From the NCBI RefSeq assembly GCF_900104385.1, contig NZ_FNJA01000002.1:434001-498000 (forward strand): a stretch of DNA of 64,000 nucleotides. The letters run 5' to 3'. The notes under the pieces were generated by a model, which did no database searches, was not told where the DNA came from, and worked only from the letters and a program-made list of their open reading frames with translations. The stretch comes from Rhodoferax sp. OV413. Its GTDB lineage: Bacteria > Pseudomonadota > Gammaproteobacteria > Burkholderiales > Burkholderiaceae_C. Shown here one piece after another: positions 9,568 through 20,271 of the stretch. Both the position numbers and the translations under genes were made by a program. The stretch's first letter is position 1, and each line of letters starts with the position of its first letter.

Positions 9568-9573
9568 CGCATC

Positions 9574-10718
9574 TTGAACACCCCTGCTGCATCCTCTCCC
9601 GCCATCGACGGCATAGTTGAACAGACGGCCAGCCGGCTTGCCGTTGCGTCACAGTGGCAACTGGTTTGGTGGGCCTTCAAGCGCCACCGGCTGGCCATGG
9701 TGGGCTTGTTTGTCACTATTGCGCTGTACGTGATTGCCGTGGTGCCCGGCTTCTTTGCGGTCAACGACCCATCGCAACAGAACCGGCGTGCCGTGTTCTA
9801 TCCGCCGCAGACCGTGCACTTCATCGATACCGGTGCGGATGGCTGGTCGATCCATCCCTACATCCATCCTTACGTGCTCAAGCGTGACCCGGTCACGCTG
9901 GCATCGGTGTACCAGGAGGACAAGGAGCGCAAGGTGCCCCTGCGCATGTTTGGTGAGGGTTACGAGTATTCGGTGTTCGGCCTGTTCAGCTCGCGCATCC
10001 ATCTGTTTGCCACGCAGGATGCAGACCAACCGCTGTTCTTGTTTGGCGCCGACCGGTTGGGGCGCTGTGTGTTCAGCCGCATCATGGTGGGGACCCAGAT
10101 TTCACTGTCCGTCGGTTTGCTGGGCGTGATCCTGTCCCTCACGCTGGGGATCATTTTGGGCGGTATTTCCGGCTATTACGGGGGGCGTATCGACTTTGCG
10201 ATCCAGCGCGTCATTGAGTTGGTGCTGTCTCTGCCCACCATCCCGATCTGGTTGGCGCTGGCGGCGGCCTTGCCGCAGGATTGGCCCGCCACGCTGAACT
10301 ACATGATGATCACCCTGATCTTGTCGCTGACCGGGTGGGCGCAACTGGCCCGCGTGGTCCGTGGACGCTTCCTGAGCTTGCGCACCGAAGAATTTGTGAC
10401 CGCGGCACGGCTGGACGGTGCGTCTGAAGGCCGCATCATCTTCCGCCATATGCTGCCCAGCTTTTCGAGCCACATCATTGCCTCGGTGAGCCTGGCCATT
10501 CCGGCCATGATCCTGGCCGAAACCTCGCTCAGCTTTCTGGGCCTGGGCTTGCAGCCGCCCACCATCTCCTGGGGCGTGCTGTTGCGTGAAGCCCAGAACA
10601 TCCGCTCCATCGCCACAGCGCCCTGGCTGTTTGCACCCGGTGCTGCCGTGGTGTTGGCCGTGATTGCCCTCAACTTCCTGGGGGACGGTTTGCGTGACGC
10701 CTCCGACCCCTACAACAA

Positions 10719-10722
<4 letters not shown>
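9574..10722 (+). CDS. ABC transporter permease, DppC/OppC type
   Basis: A 382-aa permease, longer than classical DppC (about 300 aa) because of an insert of roughly 90 residues after the first helix (about 60-150), predicted periplasmic. The coupling motif is TAARLDGASEGRIIFRHMLPSF, followed by ETSLSFLGLGLQPPTISWG, the DppC signature. The start used is TTG at 9574, six bases after the previous stop; no ATG gives a complete first helix. The stop overlaps the next start as ATGA. Confidence 0.88.
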
Positions 10723-12443
<1,721 letters not shown>

Positions 12444-12481
12444 TGCCGCGCGGGTGCCCTTTTTCATTACGGAGATACAGC

Positions 12482-13678
12482 ATGAAAATTGACAGACTGC
12501 GCGTGTTCATGTCGCGCGACAAAAACCGGCCTCGTGTGATTCTGGCGATGGACACCGACGAGGGCATTACCGGCTGGGGCGAGTGCTACAACCACGGGCC
12601 AGACAAGGCGCTGTTTCCGCTGTTTGACTACCTGGTCACCTTTCTCAAGGGCCAGGACCCGCGCCGCATCGAGTTTCTGGTGCACTATCTGATGCAGCAG
12701 ACACGCTTTCCACCCGGCGCATTGGGCTTGGCAGCGATCGCGGCGATTGACCACTGCCTGTGGGACATTTCGGCCAAGGCCCTCGGCGTACCTGTGTACA
12801 TGCTGCTGGGCGGTCACGTGCGGGACCGGGTGCAGGTCTACGCGGGCATGTACACCGCGCCCGACGCAGCCCAGGCGCGCGACGAAATGGACGCGCTCAA
12901 TGAGCAATGGGGGCTCAAGGCATTCAAGCTCAGCCCCTACCGCATTGACATGCACCGCCACCGCTGGGGCGAGGTGGTCAAGACCTCGGCAGACTACTTT
13001 CGCACGCTGCGCGAAACGGTCAAATCCGAGTATGAAATCGCCTTCGATGCGCATGCCAAGATTTTTGAACCGGCCCAGGCCATGCAGCTAGGCAACGCAC
13101 TCGCACCCTACGACCCGCTGTTTTTTGAAGAGCCGATCCGGCCCGAGAACTTTGAGGCCTGGGGCGAACTCAAGCGCGGCCTGCACTGCACGCTGGCCAC
13201 GGGGGAGTCGCTGTACAGCCGCTTCGAGTTCCTGCGGCTGCTGCAGGTCCGCGGCTGCGACATCATCCAGCCCGACGTGTGCGTCGTCGGAGGTCTGCTA
13301 GAGATGTGCAAGATTGCCGCGCTGGCGGAAGCCCATTTTGTGACCATTGCGCCGCACAACCCGATGGGCCCGCTGGCCACCGCCATCAATGTGCATTTCA
13401 GCGCCGCCCAGACCAACTTCCGCATTCTGGAGTACCGCCTGCCGCAGGGCGCCGGCTATGTGTACGGCACCGAAGCCACCGTCACCGCAGAAAGCCGCGA
13501 TGAAGGCGCCTGGTACGTAAAAGACCCGTACCTGCCCAAGGACGGCTATCTCGAGTTGCGCCCTGATCGCCCGGGTTGGGGGGTAGAGATGAACGAGGAG
13601 CTGCTGGGCACCGAGGAATACATCCACTGGGAACGCAAGGTGCCGGTCAAGCCGGACGGTTCGACCGGGTATGCCTGA
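12482..13678 (+). CDS. Enolase-superfamily sugar-acid dehydratase, D-galactonate-dehydratase-like
   Basis: A 398-aa mandelate racemase/muconate-lactonizing-type enzyme. Metal ligands and catalytic residues of the galactonate/mannonate dehydratase group are visible: D189 with H191 in FDAHAK, the FFEEP glutamates at 216-217, E242 in TGESLYSR, and H292 in IAPHNPMGP. Spacing is within six or seven residues of E. coli DgoD. Such enzymes remove water from an aldonate to give a 2-keto-3-deoxy acid. ATG 12482 follows ACGGAGATACAG. The stop overlaps the epimerase start by 8 bp. The exact stereochemistry of the substrate cannot be assigned. Confidence 0.85.
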   Translation: MKIDRLRVFMSRDKNRPRVILAMDTDEGITGWGECYNHGPDKALFPLFDYLVTFLKGQDPRRIEFLVHYLMQQTRFPPGALGLAAIAAIDHCLWDISAKALGVPVYMLLGGHVRDRVQVYAGMYTAPDAAQARDEMDALNEQWGLKAFKLSPYRIDMHRHRWGEVVKTSADYFRTLRETVKSEYEIAFDAHAKIFEPAQAMQLGNALAPYDPLFFEEPIRPENFEAWGELKRGLHCTLATGESLYSRFEFLRLLQVRGCDIIQPDVCVVGGLLEMCKIAALAEAHFVTIAPHNPMGPLATAINVHFSAAQTNFRILEYRLPQGAGYVYGTEATVTAESRDEGAWYVKDPYLPKDGYLELRPDRPGWGVEMNEELLGTEEYIHWERKVPVKPDGSTGYA

Positions 13679-14591
13679 GGCCGCCCAGAACCCCGTCATC
13701 ACCTTGCATGCAGGCGGCGCCTCCGCCCGCCTTGTTCCGCATGCGGGTGGGCGGGTGTCCGCCCTGCGCCTGGTCAGTGCGACGGGTGAGGCTGTGGACG
13801 TTCTCCACCCGTACCCCGAAGACTTCTTCGACCCCATAGCGTGGGCCAAAGGTGGCATCTATCCATTGATGCCGTATTCCAACCGCATTGCCAACGCACT
13901 GCTGCGTGTCCAGGGTGAAACCCATGCCCTGCGCCCGCACCCCGGTTCCATGCCCCACAGCCTGCACGGTAACGCCCACGCACAGCCCTGGCAGGCCACA
14001 CAGTCGGGCCCCGAAACCGCCACGCTGACCCTGGACAGCCCGCCTGGCCCGGCCTGGCCCTGGCACTACACGGCCAGCCTGCACTTCGAACTGGCGCCTT
14101 CGCAGCTGCGTGTCGGCCTGACCCTGCGCAATGCAGACACGCGCACCATGCCCGCCGGCATGGGCCTGCACCCCTTCTTTCGGTATGACCCCGCAGCGCG
14201 GCTCAGCTACCGTGCCACCACGCTATGGCCGGTGACGCCGGACTACCTGGCCGGTACCGCGCGGCCACTGCGGCCCGATGAACAGCATGCAAGGCCACGC
14301 CATCTGCCACAGGGGGCTGTGAACGCCTACCTGGGGGGATGGGATGGAACGGCGCTGGTCGAACTGCCGCAGGGTGCGCTGCTCAGCATGCAAGCCGACC
14401 CCTTGTTTGGCCACCTGGTGGTGCACCGGCCAGACCCGCCTGTTTATCTGTGCCTGGAGCCTGTTAGCCATGTGGCAGACGGCTTCAACCTCGCGGCCCG
14501 CGGGGTCGCAGACACCGGCACACACCTGCTGGAACCTGGCGGCAGCCTGAGCGGCGAGATACGCTTCGCGACCCTGCCAAATCACCTCTGA
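13671..14591 (+). CDS. Aldose 1-epimerase family protein
   Basis: A 306-aa beta-sandwich mutarotase-like protein. Recognisable segments are GGIYPLMPYSNRIANA, HSLHGNAHAQPW with the conserved histidine, GMGLHPFFRYD, and CLEPVSHVADGFN near the C-terminus. These match the galactose-mutarotase fold used to interconvert anomers of free sugars. It is coupled to the upstream dehydratase and 12 bp before the glucarate-dehydratase-like gene, so it probably prepares the sugar or uronate before oxidation or dehydration. No signal peptide, so cytoplasmic. Confidence 0.85.
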   Translation: MPEAAQNPVITLHAGGASARLVPHAGGRVSALRLVSATGEAVDVLHPYPEDFFDPIAWAKGGIYPLMPYSNRIANALLRVQGETHALRPHPGSMPHSLHGNAHAQPWQATQSGPETATLTLDSPPGPAWPWHYTASLHFELAPSQLRVGLTLRNADTRTMPAGMGLHPFFRYDPAARLSYRATTLWPVTPDYLAGTARPLRPDEQHARPRHLPQGAVNAYLGGWDGTALVELPQGALLSMQADPLFGHLVVHRPDPPVYLCLEPVSHVADGFNLAARGVADTGTHLLEPGGSLSGEIRFATLPNHL

Positions 14592-14603
14592 AAGGATATT
14601 GGA

Positions 14604-15881
14604 ATGAGCCTGTCGACCACCCGCATCGTGGCTGCCCGTGTGACCCCCATCGCGTTCCGTGACCCACCGCTGCTGAATGTGGCCGGTGTGCATGAGCCCT
14701 GGGCACTGCGCAGCATCATCGAGGTGGAAACCGCCGATGGCCGCGTGGGCTTGGGCGAAAGCTATGGCAATCTGGAAACACTGGACCACCTGGCAAAGAT
14801 CGCGCCCCAGCTCGTGGGGCTGGACCCTTTTGACCTCAACGCCCTGACCCGCGTGGTCTACAGCCTGGTGGGCAACAACCCCGATACCGGCGCTACCTTC
14901 GCACCCGAAGGCGACAAGGCGCGTGCCAGCGCACTGGCGGCATTTGAGGTGCCCTTCCTCGACCTGCAGGGCCAGATTCTGGATCGTCCTTTGTACGAGG
15001 TGCTAGGGGGTGCGGTTCGACCCCACGTGGCCTACAGCGCTTATCTGTTTTACAAGTTTGCCCAGCACAAGGAAGACCCCGGCTACCCGACCGACGACTG
15101 GGGCGAGGCACTCACACCGGCGCAGCTGGTGCAGCAAGCCCGCCGCATGATCGACAGCTACGGCTTTGGCTCCATCAAGCTCAAGGCGGGCGTGTTTGCG
15201 CCCGAAGAAGAAATTGCCGGCCTGAAGGCCTTGCGTGCGGCCTTCCCGGGCTACCCGTTGCGGATCGACCCCAATGGGGGCTGGTCGGTGGAGACCACGC
15301 GCCGCATCATGCCCCTGCTGGCTGCCAAAGGCTTGCTGGAATACCTGGAAGACCCCGTCAGCACGCTGGAGGAAATGGGCGAAGTGGCCAAGTTTTCGCC
15401 CATGCCCCTGGCGACCAATATGGTGACCGTGGCCTTTGGCCACATCCCCAAAACGGTTCAGCTGAACGCCGTGCAGGTGATCTTGTCGGATCACCACTAC
15501 TGGGGCGGCCTGCGGGCCACCCAGCACTTGGCAACCATCTGCCGCACTTTCGGCATCGGTATTTCCATGCACTCGAATTCGCATATGGGCATCAGCCTGG
15601 CCGCCATGACCCATGTTGGCGTCACACTGCCCAACCTCAGCTATGCCTGTGATACCCACTACCCCTGGCAGGAAGACGAAGTGATTGCAGGCGGCAAGCT
15701 GTCTATCCGCAACGGCGTGCTCGCACCACCACCAGGCCCGGGACTGGGCGTCACACTGGACCGCCAGGCGCTGGCCAGACTGCACCAGAACTACCTGGAC
15801 TGCGGCATCCGCAAGCGTGACGATGCAAAAGAAATGCGCAAGCACCAACCCGACTTCAACCCCCAGTGCCCCCGGTTCTAG
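14604..15881 (+). CDS. Glucarate-dehydratase-like enolase-superfamily enzyme
   Basis: A 425-aa protein of the glucarate dehydratase subgroup. The base pair K192/K194 lies in SIKLKAG, metal ligands are D222, E249 and N272 (RIDPNGGW, YLEDPV, LATNMV), with D296 in VILSDHHYWGG and H323 in MHSNSHMGIS. All keep near-constant offset from E. coli GudD. The family converts D-glucarate or L-idarate to 5-keto-4-deoxyglucarate, which a DapA-family enzyme such as the one at 5362-6282 could process. ATG 14604 follows AAAGGATATT. Last clear member of the sugar-acid operon. Confidence 0.88.
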   Translation: MSLSTTRIVAARVTPIAFRDPPLLNVAGVHEPWALRSIIEVETADGRVGLGESYGNLETLDHLAKIAPQLVGLDPFDLNALTRVVYSLVGNNPDTGATFAPEGDKARASALAAFEVPFLDLQGQILDRPLYEVLGGAVRPHVAYSAYLFYKFAQHKEDPGYPTDDWGEALTPAQLVQQARRMIDSYGFGSIKLKAGVFAPEEEIAGLKALRAAFPGYPLRIDPNGGWSVETTRRIMPLLAAKGLLEYLEDPVSTLEEMGEVAKFSPMPLATNMVTVAFGHIPKTVQLNAVQVILSDHHYWGGLRATQHLATICRTFGIGISMHSNSHMGISLAAMTHVGVTLPNLSYACDTHYPWQEDEVIAGGKLSIRNGVLAPPPGPGLGVTLDRQALARLHQNYLDCGIRKRDDAKEMRKHQPDFNPQCPRF

Positions 15882-15972
15882 CCCAACCGTCCCGCATGTA
15901 GTAGCCGGCTAACACCCAGCACGTACTCCGCAGGCCAACAATGGACTCCCAACCACCCTTGAGGAGACGAAT

Positions 15973-16554
15973 ATGGCGGCGAAAAAGATACTCATGCTGT
16001 GCGGCGACTACTGCGAAGACTACGAGACCATGGTGCCGTTCCAGGCGCTGCTGGCCGTCGGCCACACCGTCCATGCGGTGTGCCCGGACAAGAAGGCCGG
16101 CGACCACATCAAGACCGCGATCCACGACTTCGAGGGCGCGCAGACCTATAGCGAAAAGCCCGGCCACAACTTCACCCTGAACGCCACCTTTGCCGGCCTG
16201 GATGTGGCCAGCTACGACGCGCTGGTGATTCCCGGCGGCCGTGGCCCCGAATACCTGCGCACCTACCCGGCGGTGGTCTCGGCGGTCAAGCATTTCTTCG
16301 AGGCCAACAAGCCAGTGGCGGCCGTGTGCCATGGCGCGCAGCTGCTGGCCGGCGCCGGTGTGCTCAAGGGCCGCACCTGCTCGGCCTACCCGGCCTGCCG
16401 CGCCGAAGTGGAGATTGCCGGCGGTACCTATGCCGAGATCGCCATCGACGCAGCCGTCACCGAAGGCAACCTGGTATCGGCCCCGGCCTGGCCTGCGCAC
16501 CCGGCCTGGATTGCCCAGTTCCTGGCCCTGCTGGGCACGCGTATCAGTTTGTGA
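15973..16554 (+). CDS. DJ-1/PfpI family protein
   Basis: A 193-aa protein with the DJ-1/PfpI fold. The nucleophile-elbow cysteine is in [15 protein letters not shown], the partner glutamate in [10 protein letters not shown], and the [10 protein letters not shown] loop precedes the elbow. Members include stress-induced glyoxalase/deglycase-type proteins and proteins with no proven activity. It lies 91 bp after the dehydratase with its own GAGGAGACG ribosome-binding site, so it may be independently transcribed. Detoxifying reactive carbonyls from sugar-acid breakdown is conceivable but unproven. Confidence 0.88.
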   Translation: MAAKKILMLCGDYCEDYETMVPFQALLAVGHTVHAVCPDKKAGDHIKTAIHDFEGAQTYSEKPGHNFTLNATFAGLDVASYDALVIPGGRGPEYLRTYPAVVSAVKHFFEANKPVAAVCHGAQLLAGAGVLKGRTCSAYPACRAEVEIAGGTYAEIAIDAAVTEGNLVSAPAWPAHPAWIAQFLALLGTRISL

Positions 16555-16616
16555 CCAGGCATTGACGCTGGGTATGCAGCCTCCGATGATGCGGGGCTGC
16601 ATCCAGGGAATTCACC

Positions 16617-16982
16617 ATGTGCCAAGTCTTCATCAGCGCCGACCCCACTCTCTACGACAGCCGCGCCCGCTCGGTGCGGCTGCACGGCGTGGCGACCAGC
16701 ATCAAGCTGGAAAACCTGTTCTGGCAGGTACTGGACGAGATCGCCCAGCGCGACGGCATGGGCGTGCCCCAGCTCTGCGCCAAGCTGTACGACGAACTGG
16801 TGGCCGAGCGCGGCGAGGTGGAGAACTTCGCCTCGTTCCTGCGCGTCAGCTGCGGCCGCTACCTGGCCTTGCAGCTGTCTGGCGGCATTCCGCAAGACGC
16901 CAGCATCTCCATCCGCAGCCTGAACGCCCAGCAGGTGCTGGCGACCGAAGGGCACCGCAGCCTGCTGGCGCGGGCGGCCTGA
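16617..16982 (+). CDS. Ribbon-helix-helix domain protein
   Basis: A 121-aa protein containing a ribbon-helix-helix segment of the RHH_4 type: SVRLHGVATSIKLENLFWQVLDEIAQRDG at residues about 19-47, followed by a helical region with VENFASFLRVSCGRYL. The family is common in proteobacteria and thought to bind DNA, but its targets are largely unknown. ATG 16617 is preceded by CAGGGAATTCACC. It lies 62 bp after the DJ-1-family gene and ends just before a repeat copy. Confidence 0.75.
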   Translation: MCQVFISADPTLYDSRARSVRLHGVATSIKLENLFWQVLDEIAQRDGMGVPQLCAKLYDELVAERGEVENFASFLRVSCGRYLALQLSGGIPQDASISIRSLNAQQVLATEGHRSLLARAA

Positions 16983-16997
16983 GCTGATAAGCGTTCT

Positions 16998-17060
16998 GCT
17001 ATTGAATTAAGAGCTGTTAGCGCAGGTGTTTCCTGCGCTACAGGTCTTTTTTATCTAAAA
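16998..17060 (+). repeat. Dispersed repeat copy R1 between convergent genes
   Basis: A copy of the window's main repeat with GCTATTGAATTAAGAGCTG, then GCGC, 11 nt, GCGCTA and a T-rich tail. The inner arms AGCGCAGG and CCTGCGCT form an 8-bp stem followed by CAGGTCTTTTTT. It therefore looks able to act as an intrinsic terminator between the tail-to-tail RHH and DUF4124 genes. Confidence 0.85.
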
Positions 17061-17061
17061 A

Positions 17062-17580
17062 CTACTGCACCGCCCACCCGAGGCGTTTGAGGTGGATCTT
17101 TGTCCAGCCGTCGTCGAGCCGGCCGTTCTTGATCTCGCAGGCTGCGGGTTTGCTGGTGTAGCCACCGAGCGCGTTCTTGGCGTACAGCTCCATCGACAGC
17201 ACCGTGCCCTCTTTTTGCAGGTTGCGGTAGTAGGGGCTGCCGGGGTCTTTCAGCAGCGGCTTCAGGTACTCCAGGCACATATCGCCTTCAGGCTCCAGGC
17301 CGCTGCGGCCGGCGCCCATGGGTACGGGCGCGGGCAGGTCGGCCGGCGATGGGGTGATGCTGGGCGAGGGGTTTTTTTCCATCGACAGCGTGGCCGGGTC
17401 GATGGTGACGATGCGCGGTCGCGGAAAGGTCTGGATCGGCTGCGTCTGCGCGGTGTTGGGGCACACGGCCTGCTGGTAGCTGATCTTGCCGTCGGCGCCC
17501 ACGCACTTCACCACCGCCAGCGCCGGGCCGGCGGCCAGGGCCAGCAGCGCGGCCAACAGGGGGAGCTTGGGGGCGGGCAT
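17062..17580 (-). CDS. DUF4124 domain-containing exported protein
   Basis: A 172-aa protein with a cleavable signal peptide (LPLLAALLALAAGPALA) followed by VVKCVGADGKISYQQAVCP, the DUF4124 pattern of a short beta unit with two cysteines. A proline-rich linker and a C-terminal region with two more cysteines (MCLEYLK, ACEIKNG) follow. The family is widespread in beta- and gammaproteobacterial envelopes with no assigned function. It lies 11 bp downstream of cnoX on the same strand and may be co-transcribed. Confidence 0.82.
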   Translation of the reverse strand: MPAPKLPLLAALLALAAGPALAVVKCVGADGKISYQQAVCPNTAQTQPIQTFPRPRIVTIDPATLSMEKNPSPSITPSPADLPAPVPMGAGRSGLEPEGDMCLEYLKPLLKDPGSPYYRNLQKEGTVLSMELYAKNALGGYTSKPAACEIKNGRLDDGWTKIHLKRLGWAVQ

Positions 17581-17591
17581 GGGATGCGGGC

Positions 17592-18551
17592 CTAGTTCAG
17601 CACCATGCTCAGCCGGCGCCGGTAGGTGGCGATCAGCTGGGCCTGCGGGTCCTGGGCGGCGACGGAATTGCCGGACAGCTCGATGCCCCCCGCTGACTTG
17701 TTGCCGGCCTCGGCGCTGGCTTTGGGCTTGGGCGGGGTCAGCAGCTCCAGGATGGCGACGAAGACCTTGCGCGGCGCTTCATCGTTCCATTTCTTGTCGC
17801 GCATGATGATTTCCAGCAGCTCGTCCATGGACGCAGTCCACTCGCCCACGGCCATCAGCACGCGGGCTTTGCCGAAGCGGGCGTCGAAGTCGCGCTTGTT
17901 GGCGGCAATCTTGGCATCAAATTCGGCCATGGCGCCCGCGTCTTCTGCGACAGTAGCTGCGAAATTAAGAGCAGATATCCACTGCGACAAGGCCTCGAAG
18001 CGCAGCTGCGCGGGGATGTACTTGCGCGTGGGCTGCAGCGCGGCTTCGGCTTCTTCGAGGTGGCCGGCCTGGACCAGCAGGCGCACGTAGTCATAGCGGG
18101 CGTCGTCGTTGCTCGGGTCCAGCGCCAGGGCTTCGTGCAGCTTGTGCAGGGCGGCATCGGTGTCGCCGGCCTCGGCCAGGGCCAGGGCTTGCTCGGCTTC
18201 GGAGGGCTCGGCGTCCAGCGGCTCGCCGGCAGGCACGTGCTTGTCGAGGAATTCCTTGATCTTGCCCTCGGGCAGCGCGCCCTGGAAGCCGTCCACCGGC
18301 TGGCCGTTCACCACCAGGATGCAGGTGGGGATGCTGCGGATGCCAAAGGCGGCGGCCAGCTGCTGCTCTTCGTCCGAGTCGATCTTCACCAGGCGGAAGC
18401 GGCCTGCGTACTCTTCTTCGATCTTCTCCAGCAGCGGGCCAATGACCTTGCAGGGGCCGCACCACGGCGCCCAGAAATCGACCAGCACGGGCGTGGTCAT
18501 GGAGGCGGCAATCACCTCGGTTTCAAAGTTTTGGACGGTGACGTTGATCAT
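17592..18551 (-). CDS. cnoX: Thioredoxin-TPR chaperone CnoX (YbbN)
   Basis: A 319-aa two-domain protein. The thioredoxin domain (1-110) has FWAPWCGPCK with both cysteines, C31 and C34, and the cis-proline site SIPTC. The remainder is a tetratricopeptide region including EQALALAEAGDTDAALHKLHEALALDPSN. E. coli CnoX is a holdase that protects unfolded proteins during chlorine stress and hands them to GroEL/DnaK; its active site is SXXC, whereas here the CXXC pair is complete, suggesting retained redox activity. The gene is divergent from purE, with 57 bp between starts. Confidence 0.92.
   Translation of the reverse strand: MINVTVQNFETEVIAASMTTPVLVDFWAPWCGPCKVIGPLLEKIEEEYAGRFRLVKIDSDEEQQLAAAFGIRSIPTCILVVNGQPVDGFQGALPEGKIKEFLDKHVPAGEPLDAEPSEAEQALALAEAGDTDAALHKLHEALALDPSNDDARYDYVRLLVQAGHLEEAEAALQPTRKYIPAQLRFEALSQWISALNFAATVAEDAGAMAEFDAKIAANKRDFDARFGKARVLMAVGEWTASMDELLEIIMRDKKWNDEAPRKVFVAILELLTPPKPKASAEAGNKSAGGIELSGNSVAAQDPQAQLIATYRRRLSMVLN
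17931..17972 (-). repeat. Dispersed repeat copy inside cnoX
   Basis: On the minus (coding) strand the sequence runs GCTCTTAATTTCGCAGCT, a TCGC half-site, exactly 11 nt, then GCGC. This fits the repeat family with the first GCGC changed to TCGC. It encodes part of the TPR region around ALNFAATVAEDAGA. Confidence 0.55.
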
Positions 18552-18608
18552 TTCTGAGGGCCTGTGGGGGCAAAAAGTAAAATTCGAGGTTAATCAGAAC
18601 AAAGCCTT

Positions 18609-19112
18609 ATGAACTCTATTCAAATTGGTGTGGTGATGGGTTCCAGCTCCGACTGGGACACCATGCAGCATGCGGTGCAGATTCTCCAACAGTTTGGCAT
18701 CGCCCACGAAGCCCGCGTGGTATCTGCCCACCGCATGCCTGACGATATGTTCGCCTACGCCGAAGCCGCGGCCGGCCGCGGGCTGAAAGCCATCATCGCC
18801 GGTGCCGGTGGCGCCGCCCATCTGCCGGGCATGCTGGCGGCCAAGACCACGGTGCCGGTGCTGGGTGTGCCGGTGGCCAGCCGGCACCTGCAGGGCGTGG
18901 ATTCGCTGCACAGCATTGTGCAAATGCCCAAGGGCATTCCGGTGGCCACGTTTGCCATCGGCACCGCCGGTGCGGCCAACGCCGCCTTGTTTGCCGTGGC
19001 TCTGCTGGCCAACGAGAACCCGGCTCTGCGCGCCCAGCTGGAAGCCTTCCGCGCCGCCCAGACCGAAGTGGCCCGCAATATGACCCTGCCACCCCCGGCC
19101 CCCGTGCTATGA
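18609..19112 (+). CDS. purE: 5-(carboxyamino)imidazole ribonucleotide mutase
   Basis: A 167-aa class I PurE that moves the carboxylate of N5-CAIR to C4 in purine biosynthesis. Conserved blocks are [38 protein letters not shown] and [22 protein letters not shown]. The stop overlaps the purK start as ATGA-type coupling (19109-19112). The 57-bp divergent region to cnoX is AT-rich and presumably holds both promoters. Confidence 0.97.
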   Translation: MNSIQIGVVMGSSSDWDTMQHAVQILQQFGIAHEARVVSAHRMPDDMFAYAEAAAGRGLKAIIAGAGGAAHLPGMLAAKTTVPVLGVPVASRHLQGVDSLHSIVQMPKGIPVATFAIGTAGAANAALFAVALLANENPALRAQLEAFRAAQTEVARNMTLPPPAPVL

Positions 19113-20269
19113 AGCCGGCCCTGCTCCCCGGTGCGACTCTGGGCGTGATGGGTGGCGGCCAGCTGGGCCGCATGTTCGTCCACGCGGCCCAGACCATGGG
19201 CTATTTCACCGCCGTGCTGGACCCGGATGCGGCGTCGCCCGCCGGCCGCGTCAGCCACCACCACATCGCCACCGACTACCTGGACACGCAAGGCCTGGCC
19301 CAGCTGGCCGGCTTGTGCGATGCCATCACCACCGAGTTCGAGAACGTGCCGGCGCCCGCTCTGGCAGCGCTGGCCGACAGCAAGCCCGTGTCGCCCGCGG
19401 CCTCGGCCGTGGCCATCGCCCAGGACCGGGCCCAAGAGAAAGCCCATTTCGTGCGCTGCGGCGTGCCCTGCGCGCCGTATGCGGTGATCGACACGCCCGA
19501 GCAACTGGCTGCCGTGGACGAGGCCTTGCTGCCCGGCATCCTGAAGACCACCCGACTCGGCTACGACGGCAAGGGCCAGGCCCGCGTCGCCACCCGGGCC
19601 GAGCTGGCCAGCGCCTGGGCGGCGATGAAGAACGTGCCCTGCGTGCTGGAGAAAATGCTGCCGCTGGCCGCCGAATGCTCGGTGATCGTGGCGCGCGGCG
19701 CCGACGGCCAGATGGTGAACCTGCCGATCCAGCGCAATCTGCACCGCGACGGGATTCTGGCGGTGACCGAGGTTTATGCAGAAAATATGCCTCTAGCGCA
19801 GGTAGAGTCTGCGCTGGCAGCTGCGAAATCCATAGCATCTGGCCTGCAGTACGTGGGCGTGCTGTGCGTGGAATTCTTTGTGCTGCAAGACGGCAGCCTG
19901 GTAGTCAACGAGATCGCCCCGCGCCCGCACAACAGCGGCCATGCCAGCCTGGACTGCTGCGATGTGTCGCAGTTCGAGCTGCAGGTGCGCACCCTGGCCG
20001 GCCTGCCGCTGGTGCAGCCGCGCCAGCACAGCCCGGCCCTGATGCTGAACCTGCTGGGCGACCTGTGGTTTGTGCGCTCCGAGCAATCCACCACACCGCC
20101 CTGGGCCGAGGTGCTGGCACTGCCCGGTGCGCATCTGCACCTGTACGGCAAAGCCACTGCGAGCAAGGGCCGCAAGATGGGCCATCTGACGCTGACCGGC
20201 CCCACGGTCGAAGCCGTGCGCGCCACCGCCTTGCAAGCCGCAGCGCTGCTGGGTATCGACGCGTTTTGA
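19109..20269 (+). CDS. purK: N5-carboxyaminoimidazole ribonucleotide synthase
   Basis: A 386-aa ATP-grasp enzyme that makes N5-CAIR from AIR, bicarbonate and ATP, the substrate of PurE. N-terminal [29 protein letters not shown], the grasp segment [15 protein letters not shown] and the metal-binding [12 protein letters not shown] are present. It is coupled to purE and ends two bases before the Sua5 gene. A well-preserved repeat copy lies in its coding region at 19781-19837. Confidence 0.97.
   Translation: MKPALLPGATLGVMGGGQLGRMFVHAAQTMGYFTAVLDPDAASPAGRVSHHHIATDYLDTQGLAQLAGLCDAITTEFENVPAPALAALADSKPVSPAASAVAIAQDRAQEKAHFVRCGVPCAPYAVIDTPEQLAAVDEALLPGILKTTRLGYDGKGQARVATRAELASAWAAMKNVPCVLEKMLPLAAECSVIVARGADGQMVNLPIQRNLHRDGILAVTEVYAENMPLAQVESALAAAKSIASGLQYVGVLCVEFFVLQDGSLVVNEIAPRPHNSGHASLDCCDVSQFELQVRTLAGLPLVQPRQHSPALMLNLLGDLWFVRSEQSTTPPWAEVLALPGAHLHLYGKATASKGRKMGHLTLTGPTVEAVRATALQAAALLGIDAF
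19781..19837 (-). repeat. Dispersed repeat copy inside purK
   Basis: Read on the minus strand this gives GCTATGGATTTCGCAGCTGC, GCGC, exactly 11 nt, GCGCTAGAGGC, then a TTTTC tract. It is the closest coding copy to the intergenic consensus. It encodes [20 protein letters not shown] in a region of normal PurK length. Confidence 0.7.
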
Positions 20270-20271
20270 AC